Shown piece by piece: positions 26,239-36,301 of a stretch of 64,000 bases of DNA. Below the pieces are notes generated by a model. That model ran no database searches, was not told the origin of the DNA, and saw only the letters and a program-made list of their open reading frames with translations. Position 1 is the first letter of the stretch, and every line of letters begins with the position of its first letter. The stretch comes from Halorubrum salinum (lineage in GTDB: Archaea; Halobacteriota; Halobacteria; Halobacteriales; Haloferacaceae), in NCBI RefSeq assembly GCF_024494575.1, contig NZ_JANHDO010000003.1:248001-312000 (forward strand), written 5' to 3'. Position numbers and translations under genes: made by a program.

Positions 26239-26528
26239 ACTCAGTGGGCATACGGCATATGAGACCCCATGAGATCGTGTCTGATCGGTTCTAGCTATAT
26301 AGGTATATATTTCTATATGTTTCTATATACTTCATCGAGACGTATCGTGTCGAGCGACGTTCACGCCGCCGACACACGAGACGGGAACGGCCGGAACGGA
26401 CTCGTCGAACCGGTCCGAAGAGAGGAGTGACGAGACGGTATCGACGGGTGTCACACACCTTGTCTACCGTTCACACAGAGGCGGGAGTTGAGAAGAGTTA
26501 AATCGGGTGCTCCGCTAGCGTAAGTCGC

Positions 26529-26639
26529 GCTCGGTTGGTGTAGTCCGGCCAATCATGTTGGCCTTTCGACAGACGCGGTGTGACGGAACATCGGTCTGGA
26601 AGACAGCCGACGACCAGGGTTCAAATCCCTGACCGAGCA
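26529..26639 (+). tRNA. tRNA-Glu (TTC) with a 36-nt intron
   Basis: Exons 26529-26568 and 26605-26639 give a 75-nt tRNA. Acceptor GCTCGGT pairs with ACCGAGC, discriminator A, T arm CAGGG-TTCAAAT-CCCTG. The anticodon stem TTGGC/GCCGA closes CTTTCGA with anticodon TTC. Between bases 37 and 38 the gene carries 26569-26604, which together with the exons can form a bulge-helix-bulge: helix CTTTC/GGAAG (one G-U) between 3-nt bulges GAC and ACA, then intron stem AGAC/GTCT. CCA is not encoded. Confidence 0.92.
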
Positions 26640-26736
26640 CTTCTCTCCGACGCCGCCGATACGTCTAGCGACCGCTGTCGGCCGTCCGTCTTGCGCGGGT
26701 CGCTACTACTAAACCGCCCCCGATCGATCGTCGGGT

Positions 26737-27225
26737 ATGGACGCCGAGCGCGAGGTACTCGACGTGTTGGCGCGGAACGCCCGCGAGGACATCGACGACA
26801 TCGCGGCCCAGACGGGCCTCGACGCGGCCGCCGTCGAGCGGGCGATCGAGACGCTCGAAGCGGACCACGTCGTCCACGGCTACCAGGCGGTTATCGACTG
26901 GGACCGCGTCGACGAGGGGAAGATACGGGCGGTCGTCGAGATCAACGTCGAACTCGACCGCGAGACCGGGTACGAGGAGGTCGCAGACCAGATAGCGAAG
27001 TTCCCCGCGGTCGACGCCTTACACCTCGTCTCCGGTGACTACGACTTCGCCGTCGAGGTGCTCGGCGAGACGATGCAGGACGTCTCGCAGTTCATCTCCG
27101 AGCAGGTCGCGCCCATGCCGGAGGTCACTCAGACGGTGACCCACTACATCATGGAGACGTACAAGGACGGCGGCGTGCGGTTCGAGGACGGCGACGACGA
27201 CGACCGCCTCTCCGTGTCGCCATGA
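26737..27225 (+). CDS. Lrp/AsnC family transcriptional regulator
   Basis: 162-residue regulator: N-terminal helix-turn-helix (residues 1-50; EDIDDIAAQTGLDAAAVERAIETLE) and C-terminal RAM domain (about 62-140; VSGDYDFAVEVLGETM) that binds amino acids and forms octamers. The acidic tail DGDDDDRLSVSP is haloarchaeal. Its stop codon overlaps the ATG of the aminotransferase gene (ATGA), so it probably controls or senses an amino-acid substrate of that enzyme. Confidence 0.93.
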   Translation: MDAEREVLDVLARNAREDIDDIAAQTGLDAAAVERAIETLEADHVVHGYQAVIDWDRVDEGKIRAVVEINVELDRETGYEEVADQIAKFPAVDALHLVSGDYDFAVEVLGETMQDVSQFISEQVAPMPEVTQTVTHYIMETYKDGGVRFEDGDDDDRLSVSP

Positions 27226-28364
27226 GGCTCTCGGACCGCGCCCGCGAGATCCCCGAGTCGGGGATCCGCAAGTTCTTCGAGCTGGCCGAGGCCCGCGACG
27301 ACGTCATCTCGCTCGGGGTCGGTGAGCCGGACTTCTCGGCGCCGTGGGCCGCCCGCACCGCCGCGATCGACTCGCTGGAACGTGGGAAGACCTCCTACAC
27401 GTCTAACCGTGGGATGGCCGCGCTCAGAGAGCGGATCGCCGTTCACCACGAGCGGTACGACCAGCGGTACGATCCGACCGACGAGGTGCTCGTCACGACC
27501 GGCGCGAGCGAGGCGGTCGACCTGGCCCTCCGCGCGCTCGTCGACCCGGGAGACACCGTCGCGATCCACGAGCCGACGTACATCTCCTACGCCCCCGGCG
27601 TCGAGCTGGCCGGCGGCGATCCGCTCGCCGTTCCGACCCGGGCCGAAGACGACTTCGCGCTGACCCCGGAGCGGCTGGAGGCCGCGGGGGCCGCCGAGGC
27701 CGACCTGCTCGTCGTGTGCTACCCGAACAACCCGACGGGCGCGACGATGAGCGACGAGCAGTTCGCCGAGGTCGCCGCGTTCTGCCGCGACAACGACCTC
27801 CGAGTGATCGCCGACGAGATCTACGCCGCGCTCACCTACGGCGACGACCACGCGTCGATCGCGACGCAGCCTGAGATGCGCGAGCGCACGGTCGTCGTCA
27901 ACGGGTTCTCGAAGGCGTACGCGATGACCGGGCTCCGGCTCGGCTACGCGCTCGGACCGGCGGACGCGATCGACGCGATGAACCGGATCCACCAGTACAC
28001 GATGCTGTCGGCCCCGACGACGCCACAGTACGCGGCCATCGAGGCGCTCGACCGCTGTGACGACGAGGTCGAGGAGATGGTCGACGAGTACAACCGCCGC
28101 CGACGGCTCGTCGTCTCTCGGTTCAACGAGATGGGGCTCGACACGTTCGAGCCCGGCGGGGCGTTCTACGCGTTCCCAGACTGCGGCGGCGACGACGAGG
28201 CGTTCGCGGAGGAGCTGCTGGAGGCGGAGGGAGTCGCCGTCGTCCCCGGCTCCGTCTTCGGCGCCGGCGGCGAGGGACACCTCCGGGTGTCGTACGCGAC
28301 CTCGATGCGCGAACTGAAGGAGGCGACCGACCGGATCGCGTCGTTCGTCGACGAGCGCTGGTGA
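27222..28364 (+). CDS. Class I/II PLP-dependent aminotransferase
   Basis: 380-residue fold type I aminotransferase. Motifs are GVGEPDFSAPWAA near residue 27, YTSNRGMAALRERIA, CYPNNPTGATMSDE (about 164), and the PLP-binding lysine in NGFSKAYAMTGLRLGYA. The sequence resembles the aspartate/alanine aminotransferase Ib group (AspC/AlaT-like). Coupled to the Lrp gene by a 4-nt overlap, which suggests amino-acid controlled expression. The specific substrate is not evident. Confidence 0.93.
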   Translation: MRLSDRAREIPESGIRKFFELAEARDDVISLGVGEPDFSAPWAARTAAIDSLERGKTSYTSNRGMAALRERIAVHHERYDQRYDPTDEVLVTTGASEAVDLALRALVDPGDTVAIHEPTYISYAPGVELAGGDPLAVPTRAEDDFALTPERLEAAGAAEADLLVVCYPNNPTGATMSDEQFAEVAAFCRDNDLRVIADEIYAALTYGDDHASIATQPEMRERTVVVNGFSKAYAMTGLRLGYALGPADAIDAMNRIHQYTMLSAPTTPQYAAIEALDRCDDEVEEMVDEYNRRRRLVVSRFNEMGLDTFEPGGAFYAFPDCGGDDEAFAEELLEAEGVAVVPGSVFGAGGEGHLRVSYATSMRELKEATDRIASFVDERW

Positions 28365-28425
28365 CTCCTCGGTCAGCTCGATTCGGTCAACTCGAGTCGC
28401 GCGGCTCGATCCGCCGACTGCCCGC

Positions 28426-28848
28426 CTACGCGTCGTCGTCGAACTCCATCGCGACGGAGTTGATACAGAACCGCTTGCCGGTCGGTTCCGGGCCGTCGTC
28501 GAACACGTGCCCGAGGTGCGAATCGCAGGTCGCACACCGGACCTCGGTGCGTCGCATCCCGTGGCTCGTGTCGAGCGTCGTCGTCACCGACTCCTCCTCG
28601 GCGGCGTAGAAAGCGGGCCAGCCGCAACCGGACTCGTACTTCGTCTCGGCGTCGAACAGCACGGTCCCGCAGGCCGCACAGCGATACTCCCCGTCGTCTG
28701 GGTGATGGTCGACGTACTCGCCGGAGAACTTCGCCTCCGTCCCGCTCTCGCGGAGGACCCGGTACTCTTCCTCGGAGAGCCGCTCGTGCCACTCCTCGTC
28801 GGTCAGGTTCCCGATGTCTGCGGCGTCGGGCTCGTCTGTCTCGCTCAT
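28426..28848 (-). CDS. msrB: Peptide methionine-R-sulfoxide reductase
   Basis: 140-residue MsrB. The zinc-binding CAAC and CATC pairs frame the fold, GWPAFY is the signature, and the catalytic cysteine lies in RFCINSVAMEF near the C-terminus. It reduces methionine-R-sulfoxide in proteins using thioredoxin-type electrons. ATG 28848 is used; the longer open frame is basic and antisense to noncoding DNA. Convergent with the aminotransferase gene. Confidence 0.96.
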   Translation of the reverse strand: MSETDEPDAADIGNLTDEEWHERLSEEEYRVLRESGTEAKFSGEYVDHHPDDGEYRCAACGTVLFDAETKYESGCGWPAFYAAEEESVTTTLDTSHGMRRTEVRCATCDSHLGHVFDDGPEPTGKRFCINSVAMEFDDDA

Positions 28849-28963
28849 ACCACGCGTACGTCCCGCACGCTCAAGGCGGTTGCGGCGGGTGACCACCTGT
28901 CGCCGGTGATGCGCGTTTCGACCGGCCACAACGCGTTTCCCGACGGCCGCCGAGAGTCGAGAT

Positions 28964-29197
28964 ATGGCACGCGAAGTCACGCACGAGGCGCGCGGACCGG
29001 CGAAGCTCGACGAGTCCGATATGGGCGACGACGACATGATCTACGTCTGTCAGTGCGGGCTCTCCGGAACGAAGCCGCTGTGTGACGGGTCGCACAACGC
29101 GACCGCGGACGAGGAAGACGGCGTACGGTACAAATACGAGGACGATTCCGCTGGCGAGCGCCGCGAGATCGACGAGATCGTCTACGCGGACGAATGA
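28964..29197 (+). CDS. CDGSH iron-sulfur domain protein
   Basis: 77-residue protein carrying one CDGSH motif: C-x-C-x2-S-x3-P-x-C-D-G-S-H in CQCGLSGTKPLCDGSH, which binds a [2Fe-2S] cluster with three Cys and one His. The acidic ends are haloarchaeal. CDGSH proteins are linked to redox sensing and iron handling. It has an own start after a GATATGG context and stands divergent from msrB, possibly a shared oxidative-stress locus. Confidence 0.93.
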   Translation: MAREVTHEARGPAKLDESDMGDDDMIYVCQCGLSGTKPLCDGSHNATADEEDGVRYKYEDDSAGERREIDEIVYADE

Positions 29198-29248
29198 GCG
29201 TCGTGTAGCCGCCGAGCGAGACGAACCGGGTGGTAGCCGGCCGCAGTC

Positions 29249-30334
29249 TCAGAGCACGCCCATCTCGCCGAGTCGCTCGGGGAGGTACGTGTCCGTCACG
29301 AAGTCGAGCCCGCGGCTCGCGAGCGACTGCTGTTCGGACTTCTTGCCGATGTCGAGCTGGAGTTCGATCTGCTCTTCCCAGTAGTCGGTCTGGAAGCGCG
29401 GGTCCTCAAGCTCTGATTCGAGGGCGTTCACGTCGGAGTCGGAGAGGGGATCGCTGGGAAGGTCGTACTCGACGATGTCTTCGGGCTGAATCCCGATGAA
29501 CCGAGCCTCGGGCGTCGCGAGGTACTTCGAGAGGTGCGCGGACTTGATCGACCCGTACGCCACGGAGCCGAAGATCCGGTAGGACCACGGGTCGCCGTCG
29601 GTGAACACCACCACGGGGAGATCGAGTTCGTCGCGGAAGCGCTTCGTCAGTCGGCGGGTGGCGCGCGCCGGCTGGCCGCCGAGGTGGACGACCAGCGCGT
29701 CGTGCGCCTCGTCGAACCCGTTCTCGACGAGTCTGTCGCGCATCCCGCCGGTCTCGACGCAGAGGACGAACTCGGCGTCGTTGTCGAGGAACTCGATCGT
29801 GTCGGGGTTGTTCGGAATCTGATAGCCGCCCTGTCCGACGTCGAGCTGGCAGTGGATGTCGCGGTCGCCGCGGTTGGTCTGCTCGCGGAGCCGCAGCGGA
29901 CCCATCACCTTCGCGCCCGACTCCTCCGGACGCATGTGGAAGTCCTCGCGGGTCGCGCCCGTGACGATCTCGAGATCCTCTACGAGGTCGTTCGACTCGT
30001 CTTGGCTCTTGAACTGCGCCTCGTCGTTATCCCACGACTCGGAGAGGTAGTACAGCTCACGCAGGGTCGAGGAGCGGTCCTCGTCGAGCTGGTCGGCGAG
30101 GAACTCGATCGTGTACGCGGCCTTCAACAGCTTGCGTGCGCCCCGTACCGAGTTGGCGCTCCGCGTCGACGTGCGGTCGCCGTAGGTCCAGACGCCGCTC
30201 TCTTCGTCGTACTCGATGTTGGTCTTCGTCCGCGTCGGCAGCTCCATCTCCGGAATCTTTCCGGCCGCAAACTGGTCGTAGAAGTCCGCGGCCAGGTCGA
30301 TCAGCTCGTCTCGTGCGTCGTTTTGGGTCGTCAT
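29249..30334 (-). CDS. top6A: DNA topoisomerase VI subunit A
   Basis: 361-residue catalytic subunit of type IIB topoisomerase, related to Spo11. The active-site tyrosine lies in [10 protein letters not shown] (Tyr pair at residues 95-96) in the winged-helix domain, and the Toprim domain supplies the metal-binding E and DGDPW. It cuts both strands and relaxes or decatenates DNA with ATP-driven subunit B. It starts immediately after the last base of the top6B stop codon, so both are made from one mRNA. Confidence 0.97.
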   Translation of the reverse strand: MTTQNDARDELIDLAADFYDQFAAGKIPEMELPTRTKTNIEYDEESGVWTYGDRTSTRSANSVRGARKLLKAAYTIEFLADQLDEDRSSTLRELYYLSESWDNDEAQFKSQDESNDLVEDLEIVTGATREDFHMRPEESGAKVMGPLRLREQTNRGDRDIHCQLDVGQGGYQIPNNPDTIEFLDNDAEFVLCVETGGMRDRLVENGFDEAHDALVVHLGGQPARATRRLTKRFRDELDLPVVVFTDGDPWSYRIFGSVAYGSIKSAHLSKYLATPEARFIGIQPEDIVEYDLPSDPLSDSDVNALESELEDPRFQTDYWEEQIELQLDIGKKSEQQSLASRGLDFVTDTYLPERLGEMGVL

Positions 30335-32785
30335 TTACGCGTTCACCGTGAGTTTCTCCGTCTCGACGCCGCCGACGCTGACCTCGAAGTCGGCGTCGTC
30401 TGCCACTCGATACGTTAGTTCCCGCTCGTCGCCCGCGGGAACCTCGGGCGTCCACTGGACGAACCACTCGCCGTCCATGTCGACGACCGTTCCGTCGGAC
30501 AGGTCCGTCGGTTCCGACGAGACGATGTCCGTGATCTCCACCTGCTCGTTCACGCCCGAGTGGTTCTCGACGACGAGCGTCACCGTCCCGTCGTCGACCT
30601 CGCGCTCGACGCTCACGTTGTTCATGATCCGCGCGAGCGCCCCGCTGATGTCGGGCCGGGGGCGCTCCGTCACCTCCGAGACCTTGTCCGCCATCTCCGG
30701 GAGGATCGTCCCGAGGACGTTCTGTTTCTCGCGGCGCTGCTGCATCGAACGCCGCTTTTTGAGGAACGACTTCAGCTCCCGGGCCGCCTCCCTGACCGCG
30801 AGTTCGATCTCGTCTTCGATCGCCGGGACGTTCGCGATCGCGTCCTTCGACTCGCTCGTGAACGGGACGTTCGTCGAGGCGACGTGGATACTTATGACGG
30901 CCGGCCCGTTCGGCATCCCCGAGCCGCCCGGCTGGTCTAACCCGTAGTTGCGCCAGCCGATCGACTTGATCACGTCCGTCGTCGCGCACGCGCCCCGCTG
31001 GTAGACGAGCGGGACGCGGTTCGCGAAGCGCAGGAGGTCGACCGACCCCTCCGCCGGGATCTCCCCGCCGTAGGCGATCCCGGCCTCGACGATGAACGGG
31101 TCGCCGCCGTGGACCTCCGCGTCGCGGGTCGCCGCCGCGTAGAAGTCGGCGTCGTACTCCTTGCGCAGCCCCGCCTCCACGAGTTCGGCCGTGATCGGCG
31201 CGAGGCAGTCGGTCGGCGGCGCGAGGATGTCCGTCTCGCGCATCGCCTCCAGTAAGTCCGCCGCGGCGTCGCGGTCGTCGGCGATCTCCCGCACCTTCGG
31301 CGGGTCGTCGGGGACCGTCCGCGCCCGCGACCACACCGCGTCGGCGACGTTCTCGCGGGCGGTCTCGCCGAACGTCGCGTCGTGCTGTTCGGCGACGAAG
31401 CTCGCGGCGTCCCCGACGAGCCGGTCGAGGGAGTCGCGAGCGATCCGAAACGCGTCGCCGTCGAGGTTCAGGAACCGCCGCGCGAGCGCGTCGGCCATCG
31501 CCTGCACCGCGGCGTCGTCCTTGCGCGTCGAGGTCGCCTCGTCGACGAGGGCGTACGTATCGGCGACGAGCGGCGACTCGCTCGCGTCGTCGCTTTCGTC
31601 GGCGTCGGCCCCCTCTTCATCGCCGTCGACGCCCGTGATCGCGGCCCACGCGGCGGCGACCGCGTTCTCGCGGACGGTCTCGCCGAACGTCTTTCCGGTG
31701 TCTCCCTCGACGGTCTCTGCGACGTTCCCGACGACGGTCGCGAGTTCCGAGCGCGAGATGTGGTCGTGGCTCGCGACGGTCTCCGCGACCCCGTCGGCGA
31801 AGGCGGTCGTCGCCGCCTTCCCCTTGTTGGCGACCGCGTCGGCGACCGCCCGTTCGACGTCGCGGTCGTCGTGCGCGCGCGGCGGCGACCACGAGAGTTC
31901 GCGGCCGTAGTAGACGTCGCGGAAGCTGTCGATCACCCCGTCTGCGGTCTTCTTGCCGACCCGGGTGAACTCCTCCTGTAAGAACCCGGAGACCGAGTAC
32001 GACTCGGTCGCGGCGAGCATCTTGATCAGCGCGCCGAGTTCGACGCCGTGCGGGTGCGGGCGGATCTCCTCCGTCTCCGCCGGCAGCTCGTCGGTCGCGC
32101 GCTCGAACTTCATCGGCTCGTCGAGCCCCGGTTCGCGCAGTTCGATCCGGGCGTGCGGGTTGACGACGGCCGTGTGTTTCACGTAGTCGTGGAGCTGGCC
32201 GCGGGCGCGCATGTTCGCCTCCATCTCCAACTCGATCCGGGTGCCGTGGGGACGGTCCCACGTCGTCTCCTCGTCGGCTCTGATCTCCGGTTCGTTCGTG
32301 TCGGTGTCGATGATGAGTTCGAAGTACTGCGCCCGCGACTGCCCCTTCGGGCGCGAGGTGATCTTCGCCGGCTGTCCGGAAGTCAACTGAGAGTATAGCA
32401 CAGCGGCCGAAATCCCGATACCTTGCTGTCCACGTGACTGCTCCCTGGCATGAAAACGACTCCCATACAGGAGCTTCCCGAACACCTTCGGGAGCTGTTC
32501 TTTCGTGATTCCCGGCCCGTTGTCCTCGATCACGAGCCGGTAGTAGTCGCCCACCTCCTCGATCTCGATGTAGATGTCGGGGAGGACTCCGGCCTCCTCG
32601 GTCGCGTCGAGGGCGTTGTCGACCGCCTCCTTGACGGCGGTGACGAGCCCGCGAGCGCCCGAGTCGAACCCGAGCATGTGTTTGTTCTTCTCGAAGAACT
32701 CGGCGATGGAGATCTCGCGCTGGCCCTCGGCCAGCTCCTCCGCGATCCCCTCCTCGTCGCCGATCGTCGACTGGAAGGACGTCAT
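30335..32785 (-). CDS. top6B: DNA topoisomerase VI subunit B
   Basis: 816-residue GHKL ATPase subunit. The Bergerat fold motifs are [20 protein letters not shown], the GQQGIGIS lid and the lysine in the transducer segment. Haloarchaeal features are an internal insertion rich in Ala and Asp (about residues 280-480) and a C-terminal Ig-like domain. ATG 32785 is chosen because GGAGGAGGT (32791-32799) is a strong ribosome site for it; the open frame continues upstream into the antisense of the IclR gene. A TATA-like element GTTTTTAGG is at 32810-32818 on the minus strand. Confidence 0.95.
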   Translation of the reverse strand: MTSFQSTIGDEEGIAEELAEGQREISIAEFFEKNKHMLGFDSGARGLVTAVKEAVDNALDATEEAGVLPDIYIEIEEVGDYYRLVIEDNGPGITKEQLPKVFGKLLYGSRFHAREQSRGQQGIGISAAVLYSQLTSGQPAKITSRPKGQSRAQYFELIIDTDTNEPEIRADEETTWDRPHGTRIELEMEANMRARGQLHDYVKHTAVVNPHARIELREPGLDEPMKFERATDELPAETEEIRPHPHGVELGALIKMLAATESYSVSGFLQEEFTRVGKKTADGVIDSFRDVYYGRELSWSPPRAHDDRDVERAVADAVANKGKAATTAFADGVAETVASHDHISRSELATVVGNVAETVEGDTGKTFGETVRENAVAAAWAAITGVDGDEEGADADESDDASESPLVADTYALVDEATSTRKDDAAVQAMADALARRFLNLDGDAFRIARDSLDRLVGDAASFVAEQHDATFGETARENVADAVWSRARTVPDDPPKVREIADDRDAAADLLEAMRETDILAPPTDCLAPITAELVEAGLRKEYDADFYAAATRDAEVHGGDPFIVEAGIAYGGEIPAEGSVDLLRFANRVPLVYQRGACATTDVIKSIGWRNYGLDQPGGSGMPNGPAVISIHVASTNVPFTSESKDAIANVPAIEDEIELAVREAARELKSFLKKRRSMQQRREKQNVLGTILPEMADKVSEVTERPRPDISGALARIMNNVSVEREVDDGTVTLVVENHSGVNEQVEITDIVSSEPTDLSDGTVVDMDGEWFVQWTPEVPAGDERELTYRVADDADFEVSVGGVETEKLTVNA

Positions 32786-32790
32786 TCGGT

Positions 32791-32799
32791 ACCTCCTCC
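32791..32799 (-). promoter_or_regulatory. Strong Shine-Dalgarno of top6B
   Basis: Minus-strand GGAGGAGGT ends 5 nt before ATG 32785 and fixes the start, excluding the much longer open frame. Confidence 0.75.
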
Positions 32800-32989
32800 T
32801 TTCGCCGAGGCACCTAAAAACGCACCGCCAGCGGGGTGAAAGTGTATCCCGTCGCGAGGGGCGGTCTCGAACGGAGGTTCGCGTCGCAGCCGGAGTCGGC
32901 GCGCCGCCCGGGAGTCGCCACGGAAGACAGGTCGCGGGAAGCGGGGAGTCGGTTCGGCAACTTATCTGCCTCCGCGGTGTGGTGGGAGT

Positions 32990-33757
32990 ATGGACACCGG
33001 GGACGGCAAGCGGATCGGCGCGGTCGAGCGGTCCGTCCGCATACTCGAACGCATGGTCGACACCGAAGAGGGCGGCGTGAACCAGTTGGCTCGGGCGCTC
33101 GATTACTCTCCGAGCACGGTTCACGCGCACCTCGCCACGCTCTACGACCTCGGGTACCTCGTCACGGTCGACGGCGAGTACGCGGTCTCGAACCGCTTCC
33201 TGCGCGTCGCGACCCACGCCCGAGACGGGATCGAGGGACTGGACGTGATCAGAGCCAACGTCCGGCGACTGGCCGACGAGACGGGCGAGAGCGCGCAGTT
33301 CATGGTCGAGGAACACGGGCGCGGAATATACGTCGAGAAGGCGGAGGGGGACCGCGGCGCGCCGAACGACACGTCGCTCGGGACGCCCCGCTACCTCCAC
33401 ATGTGCGCCTCCGGGAAGGCGATCCTCGCGCACCTCCCGCCGGAGCGCGTGGGCGAAATCGTCGATCGCTGGGGACTCCCCGCGGAGACGGACCGGACGA
33501 TCACCGACGAGGAGACGCTGTTCGCGGAGCTGGACGCGATCAGAGACACCGGAGTCGCCACGAACGAGGGAGAGACCGTCGACGGGCTGACCGCGGTCGG
33601 CGCGCCGATCCGCTCGACCGACGGACGCGTGATCGGCTCGATAAGCGTCTCCGGACCGACACACCGGCTCACGTCGAACGGCGAGATACGAGAGCGGTAC
33701 CGCGACGAGTTGATCGGCGCGGTCGAAGACGTCACGCTCAACCTCACCTATCTCTGA
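32990..33757 (+). CDS. IclR family transcriptional regulator
   Basis: 255-residue regulator. Winged HTH at about residues 10-60 ([32 protein letters not shown]), then an effector-binding IclR domain, about 80-250, with [19 protein letters not shown] as the signature. IclR regulators usually respond to carbon-compound metabolites. A TATA-like AACTTATC is centred about 28 nt before the ATG. No obvious target operon adjoins it on the same strand; top6B is divergent. Confidence 0.92.
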   Translation: MDTGDGKRIGAVERSVRILERMVDTEEGGVNQLARALDYSPSTVHAHLATLYDLGYLVTVDGEYAVSNRFLRVATHARDGIEGLDVIRANVRRLADETGESAQFMVEEHGRGIYVEKAEGDRGAPNDTSLGTPRYLHMCASGKAILAHLPPERVGEIVDRWGLPAETDRTITDEETLFAELDAIRDTGVATNEGETVDGLTAVGAPIRSTDGRVIGSISVSGPTHRLTSNGEIRERYRDELIGAVEDVTLNLTYL

Positions 33758-34003
33758 GCCGCCGGTCGCGTTCACCGATGGCGAACGCGCGATCGAACGG
33801 GCCGACCGGAGGGCGTCCGTCTCACCAGAACGGTTCTCCGGTCGTGTTCGGTGGTACCCGGACTCGCTCCGACGCGAACTGGCGTTCGCCCGTAGCGAAC
33901 GATTGTCTCCCGTCTCTATTTTCGTTCAACATCACAGAATATTCGTATTTTATTCCGCATACAGTAGCTTCATATCCCATCGAACCGCCATCTTAGTTAC
34001 CAT

Positions 34004-34717
34004 ATGTCCACAATTGCAGCAGAGACGATCCGCGAGGAGGCCGACGTGATCGCGTTCGACCTCTGGGACACGCTCCTCGACCGCGAGGCGACGCTCGTCC
34101 CGGCGCTGGACGCGTTGCTCGACGACCACGACAGCGACTACGATCCCGAGATCCTGCTCCGGCGGTACCTCGCGATGCACTTCCGCGACTCGATGATCGA
34201 CTCGCTTATTCCGGGACCGCACACGCCGTTCAAGGAGATCAGCCGCCGCGCGCTCGCCTACCGGCTCGACCAGATCGGCCTCGACGTCCCCGACGAGGAG
34301 GTCCGCGCCGTCATCCGGCAGTGGAAGACGCTCCAGCCGTATCCGGACGTCGACGCCGCGTTGGACCGGCTGAGCGACGAGTACACGCTGGTCGGGCTCT
34401 CGAACGGTGACCCCGACATGCTGGAGGCCGTCCGCCCGAACTTCGAGACCGAACTCGACGGCGTCGTCTCCGTCGCCGACGCGGGCGCGTACAAGCCGCA
34501 CCGGGCGTCGTACGACCTCACGTGCGAGGCCTTCGACGTGGCACCGCACGAGGTGGTGTTCGCCACGGCACACACGTTCGACCTCGTGGGCGCGAAGGCG
34601 GTCGGGATGCGCGGAGCGTTCTTGAACCGTCACGAGAACCCGTACGGCGGCTGGCCACAGCGTCCCGACATCGTCGTCGAGGACACGGGGGCGCTCGCGG
34701 ACGTGCTCACGGACTGA
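34004..34717 (+). CDS. HAD-superfamily hydrolase (haloacid dehalogenase type II-like)
   Basis: 237-residue HAD protein. Motif I is DLWDTLLD (nucleophile Asp), motif II SNGDPDM (about residue 128), motif III the lysine in GAYKPHRASY, and motif IV the acid residues in the HTFDLVGAKAVGMRG region. The motif set resembles L-2-haloacid dehalogenases, but many HAD phosphatases look alike, so the substrate is not certain. It is followed by the aminopeptidase gene after 54 nt. Confidence 0.86.
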   Translation: MSTIAAETIREEADVIAFDLWDTLLDREATLVPALDALLDDHDSDYDPEILLRRYLAMHFRDSMIDSLIPGPHTPFKEISRRALAYRLDQIGLDVPDEEVRAVIRQWKTLQPYPDVDAALDRLSDEYTLVGLSNGDPDMLEAVRPNFETELDGVVSVADAGAYKPHRASYDLTCEAFDVAPHEVVFATAHTFDLVGAKAVGMRGAFLNRHENPYGGWPQRPDIVVEDTGALADVLTD

Positions 34718-34771
34718 GTCCTTCGCGACCGCTTCCAAAAGCGGTAATCCGTCCGGGACGCGAGTAGTCGT

Positions 34772-35851
34772 ATGGACGCACGCATCCGCGAGCACGCCGA
34801 GACTATCGCCGACCACTCCACGGGTATCGAGGCGGGAGACGACGTCGTCATTCAGCTGCCGAGGGAGGCCGAGGAGCTGGCGGTCGCGCTCCACGAGATC
34901 TGCGGGGACCGTGGTGCCAACCCGGTGTACCTCAACTACTCGAAGCGAGCGCAGCGGGCGTTCAAGCGTGCCTCTGCGGAGTTCACCGAACCGAGCCATC
35001 GCCGCGCGCTCTACGAGGAGGCCGACGTGTTCGTGATCGCTCGCGGCGGGTCGAACGCGACGGAGGACGCGGACGTGGATCCGGAGACGAACGCGGCGTA
35101 CAACCGCGCGATGGAGGAGGTCAAGCGGACGCGGCTCTCGAAGACGTGGTGTCTCACCCAGTACCCGACCGCGAGCCACGCGCAACTCGCGGGGATGAGC
35201 ACCGAGGCGTACGAGAACTTCGTGTGGGACGCCGTCTCGCTCGACTGGGACGCCCAGCGCGAACACCAGGCGCAGATGGTGGAGATCCTCGACGAGGCCG
35301 ACGAGGTCCGGATTCGATCGGGCGAGGAGACCGATCTTACACTCGACGTCTCGGGGAACCGCACGCTCAACGACCACGGCGAGAAGAACCTCCCCGGCGG
35401 CGAGGTGTTCACGGCACCGGTCCGCGACGGGGTCGAGGGGGAGGTGTACTTCGACCTGCCGCTGTACCGCTACGGTCGAGAGATCGAGGGTGTCAGGCTC
35501 CGATTCGAGGAGGGTGAGGTCGTCTCGCACTCCGCAGAGCGCAACGAGGACCTGTTGACGGGCATCCTCGATACCGACGAGGGATCGCGGCGGCTCGGCG
35601 AGTTGGGGATCGGCATGAACCGCCAGATCGACCGGTTCACCTACAACATGCTGTTCGACGAGAAGATGGGCGACACGGTTCACATGGCGGTCGGGTCCGC
35701 GTACCCGGAGACGGTCGGCGAGGAGAACGCGGTCAACGAGTCCGCAGAGCACGTCGACATGATAGTCGACATGAGCGAGGACTCCGTGATCGAGGTCGAC
35801 GGCGAAGTCGTGCAGCGAAACGGGACGTTCGCGTTCGAAGAGGGGTTCTGA
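34772..35851 (+). CDS. M29 family aminopeptidase
   Basis: 359-residue metallo-aminopeptidase of the M29 (AmpS/PepS) family. Signature elements are LPGGEVFTAPV (metal-binding Glu), HSAERNEDLL, FDEKMGDTVHMAVGSAYPET and SAEHVDMIVDM, which together supply Glu, His, Tyr, His and Asp ligands of the two-metal site. The enzyme cleaves N-terminal residues from peptides, probably downstream of the proteasome. It follows the HAD gene on the same strand. Confidence 0.92.
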   Translation: MDARIREHAETIADHSTGIEAGDDVVIQLPREAEELAVALHEICGDRGANPVYLNYSKRAQRAFKRASAEFTEPSHRRALYEEADVFVIARGGSNATEDADVDPETNAAYNRAMEEVKRTRLSKTWCLTQYPTASHAQLAGMSTEAYENFVWDAVSLDWDAQREHQAQMVEILDEADEVRIRSGEETDLTLDVSGNRTLNDHGEKNLPGGEVFTAPVRDGVEGEVYFDLPLYRYGREIEGVRLRFEEGEVVSHSAERNEDLLTGILDTDEGSRRLGELGIGMNRQIDRFTYNMLFDEKMGDTVHMAVGSAYPETVGEENAVNESAEHVDMIVDMSEDSVIEVDGEVVQRNGTFAFEEGF

Positions 35852-35980
35852 GAGCGCTCCACGGTTCGGATCGGTGGATCTCCGGTCCGGGTCGATAGCC
35901 GTCCTCGGGGCGGGGTTTTTATGCAGATTTTTCTCGGCCGGCGCGCGACGCTTATCACCCGGGCGGCCGTACCCGACTGC

Positions 35981-36262
35981 ATGCCAGAAGACGTCCTGTT
36001 CAAATCCGAGAGCCGCCGTAGTCGCGAGGAGATCGCCGCGTATCTGCGAACCGTCGCCGACTCGCTCGAAGAGGGGGCCGCGCTCACGCTGCGGCAGGGT
36101 GACGACTCGGTGAGCCTCGATCCGCCCGCCCAGCCGACCTTCGAGGTGAAGGCGGAGCGCGAGGGGCCCGCGGACGGGCCCGGCGAGTTGAGCGTCGAGT
36201 TCGAACTGGAGTGGGACGAGGGACGCGACGGGAACGCGACGGGAGATCTCGAAATCGAGTAG
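35981..36262 (+). CDS. Amphi-Trp domain-containing protein
   Basis: 93-residue acidic protein of the small amphi-Trp family. Visible are LFKSESRRSREEIAAYLRTVADSLEEG, then alternating hydrophobic beta strands with PTFEVKAERE and a final LEWDEG. Function of the family is unknown. ATG 35981 is chosen since the upstream extension begins in the promoter region. Confidence 0.85.
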   Translation: MPEDVLFKSESRRSREEIAAYLRTVADSLEEGAALTLRQGDDSVSLDPPAQPTFEVKAEREGPADGPGELSVEFELEWDEGRDGNATGDLEIE

Positions 36263-36301
36263 CGGTCCGGAACGCACGCGGTCGAGGGTTGGCGTCGTGC
36301 C

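Larger units (their letters stand above)
26157..26528. other. 372-bp AT-rich intergenic region before the tRNA-Glu gene
   Basis: Contains the PhoU promoter, a 15-bp palindrome (26224-26238) and a stretch at 26296-26330 with the near-repeat TATTTCTATA/TGTTTCTATA. The part from 26340 to 26500 is GC-richer with no supported gene. Confidence 0.6.

Noticed and set aside
32786-33775. N-terminal extension of top6B to 33775
   Set aside because: It would cross the divergent IclR gene in antisense; the Shine-Dalgarno at 32791 fixes ATG 32785.
33950-36277. 775-codon minus-strand ORF
   Set aside because: Antisense to the HAD, aminopeptidase and amphi-Trp genes, with no recognisable domain.
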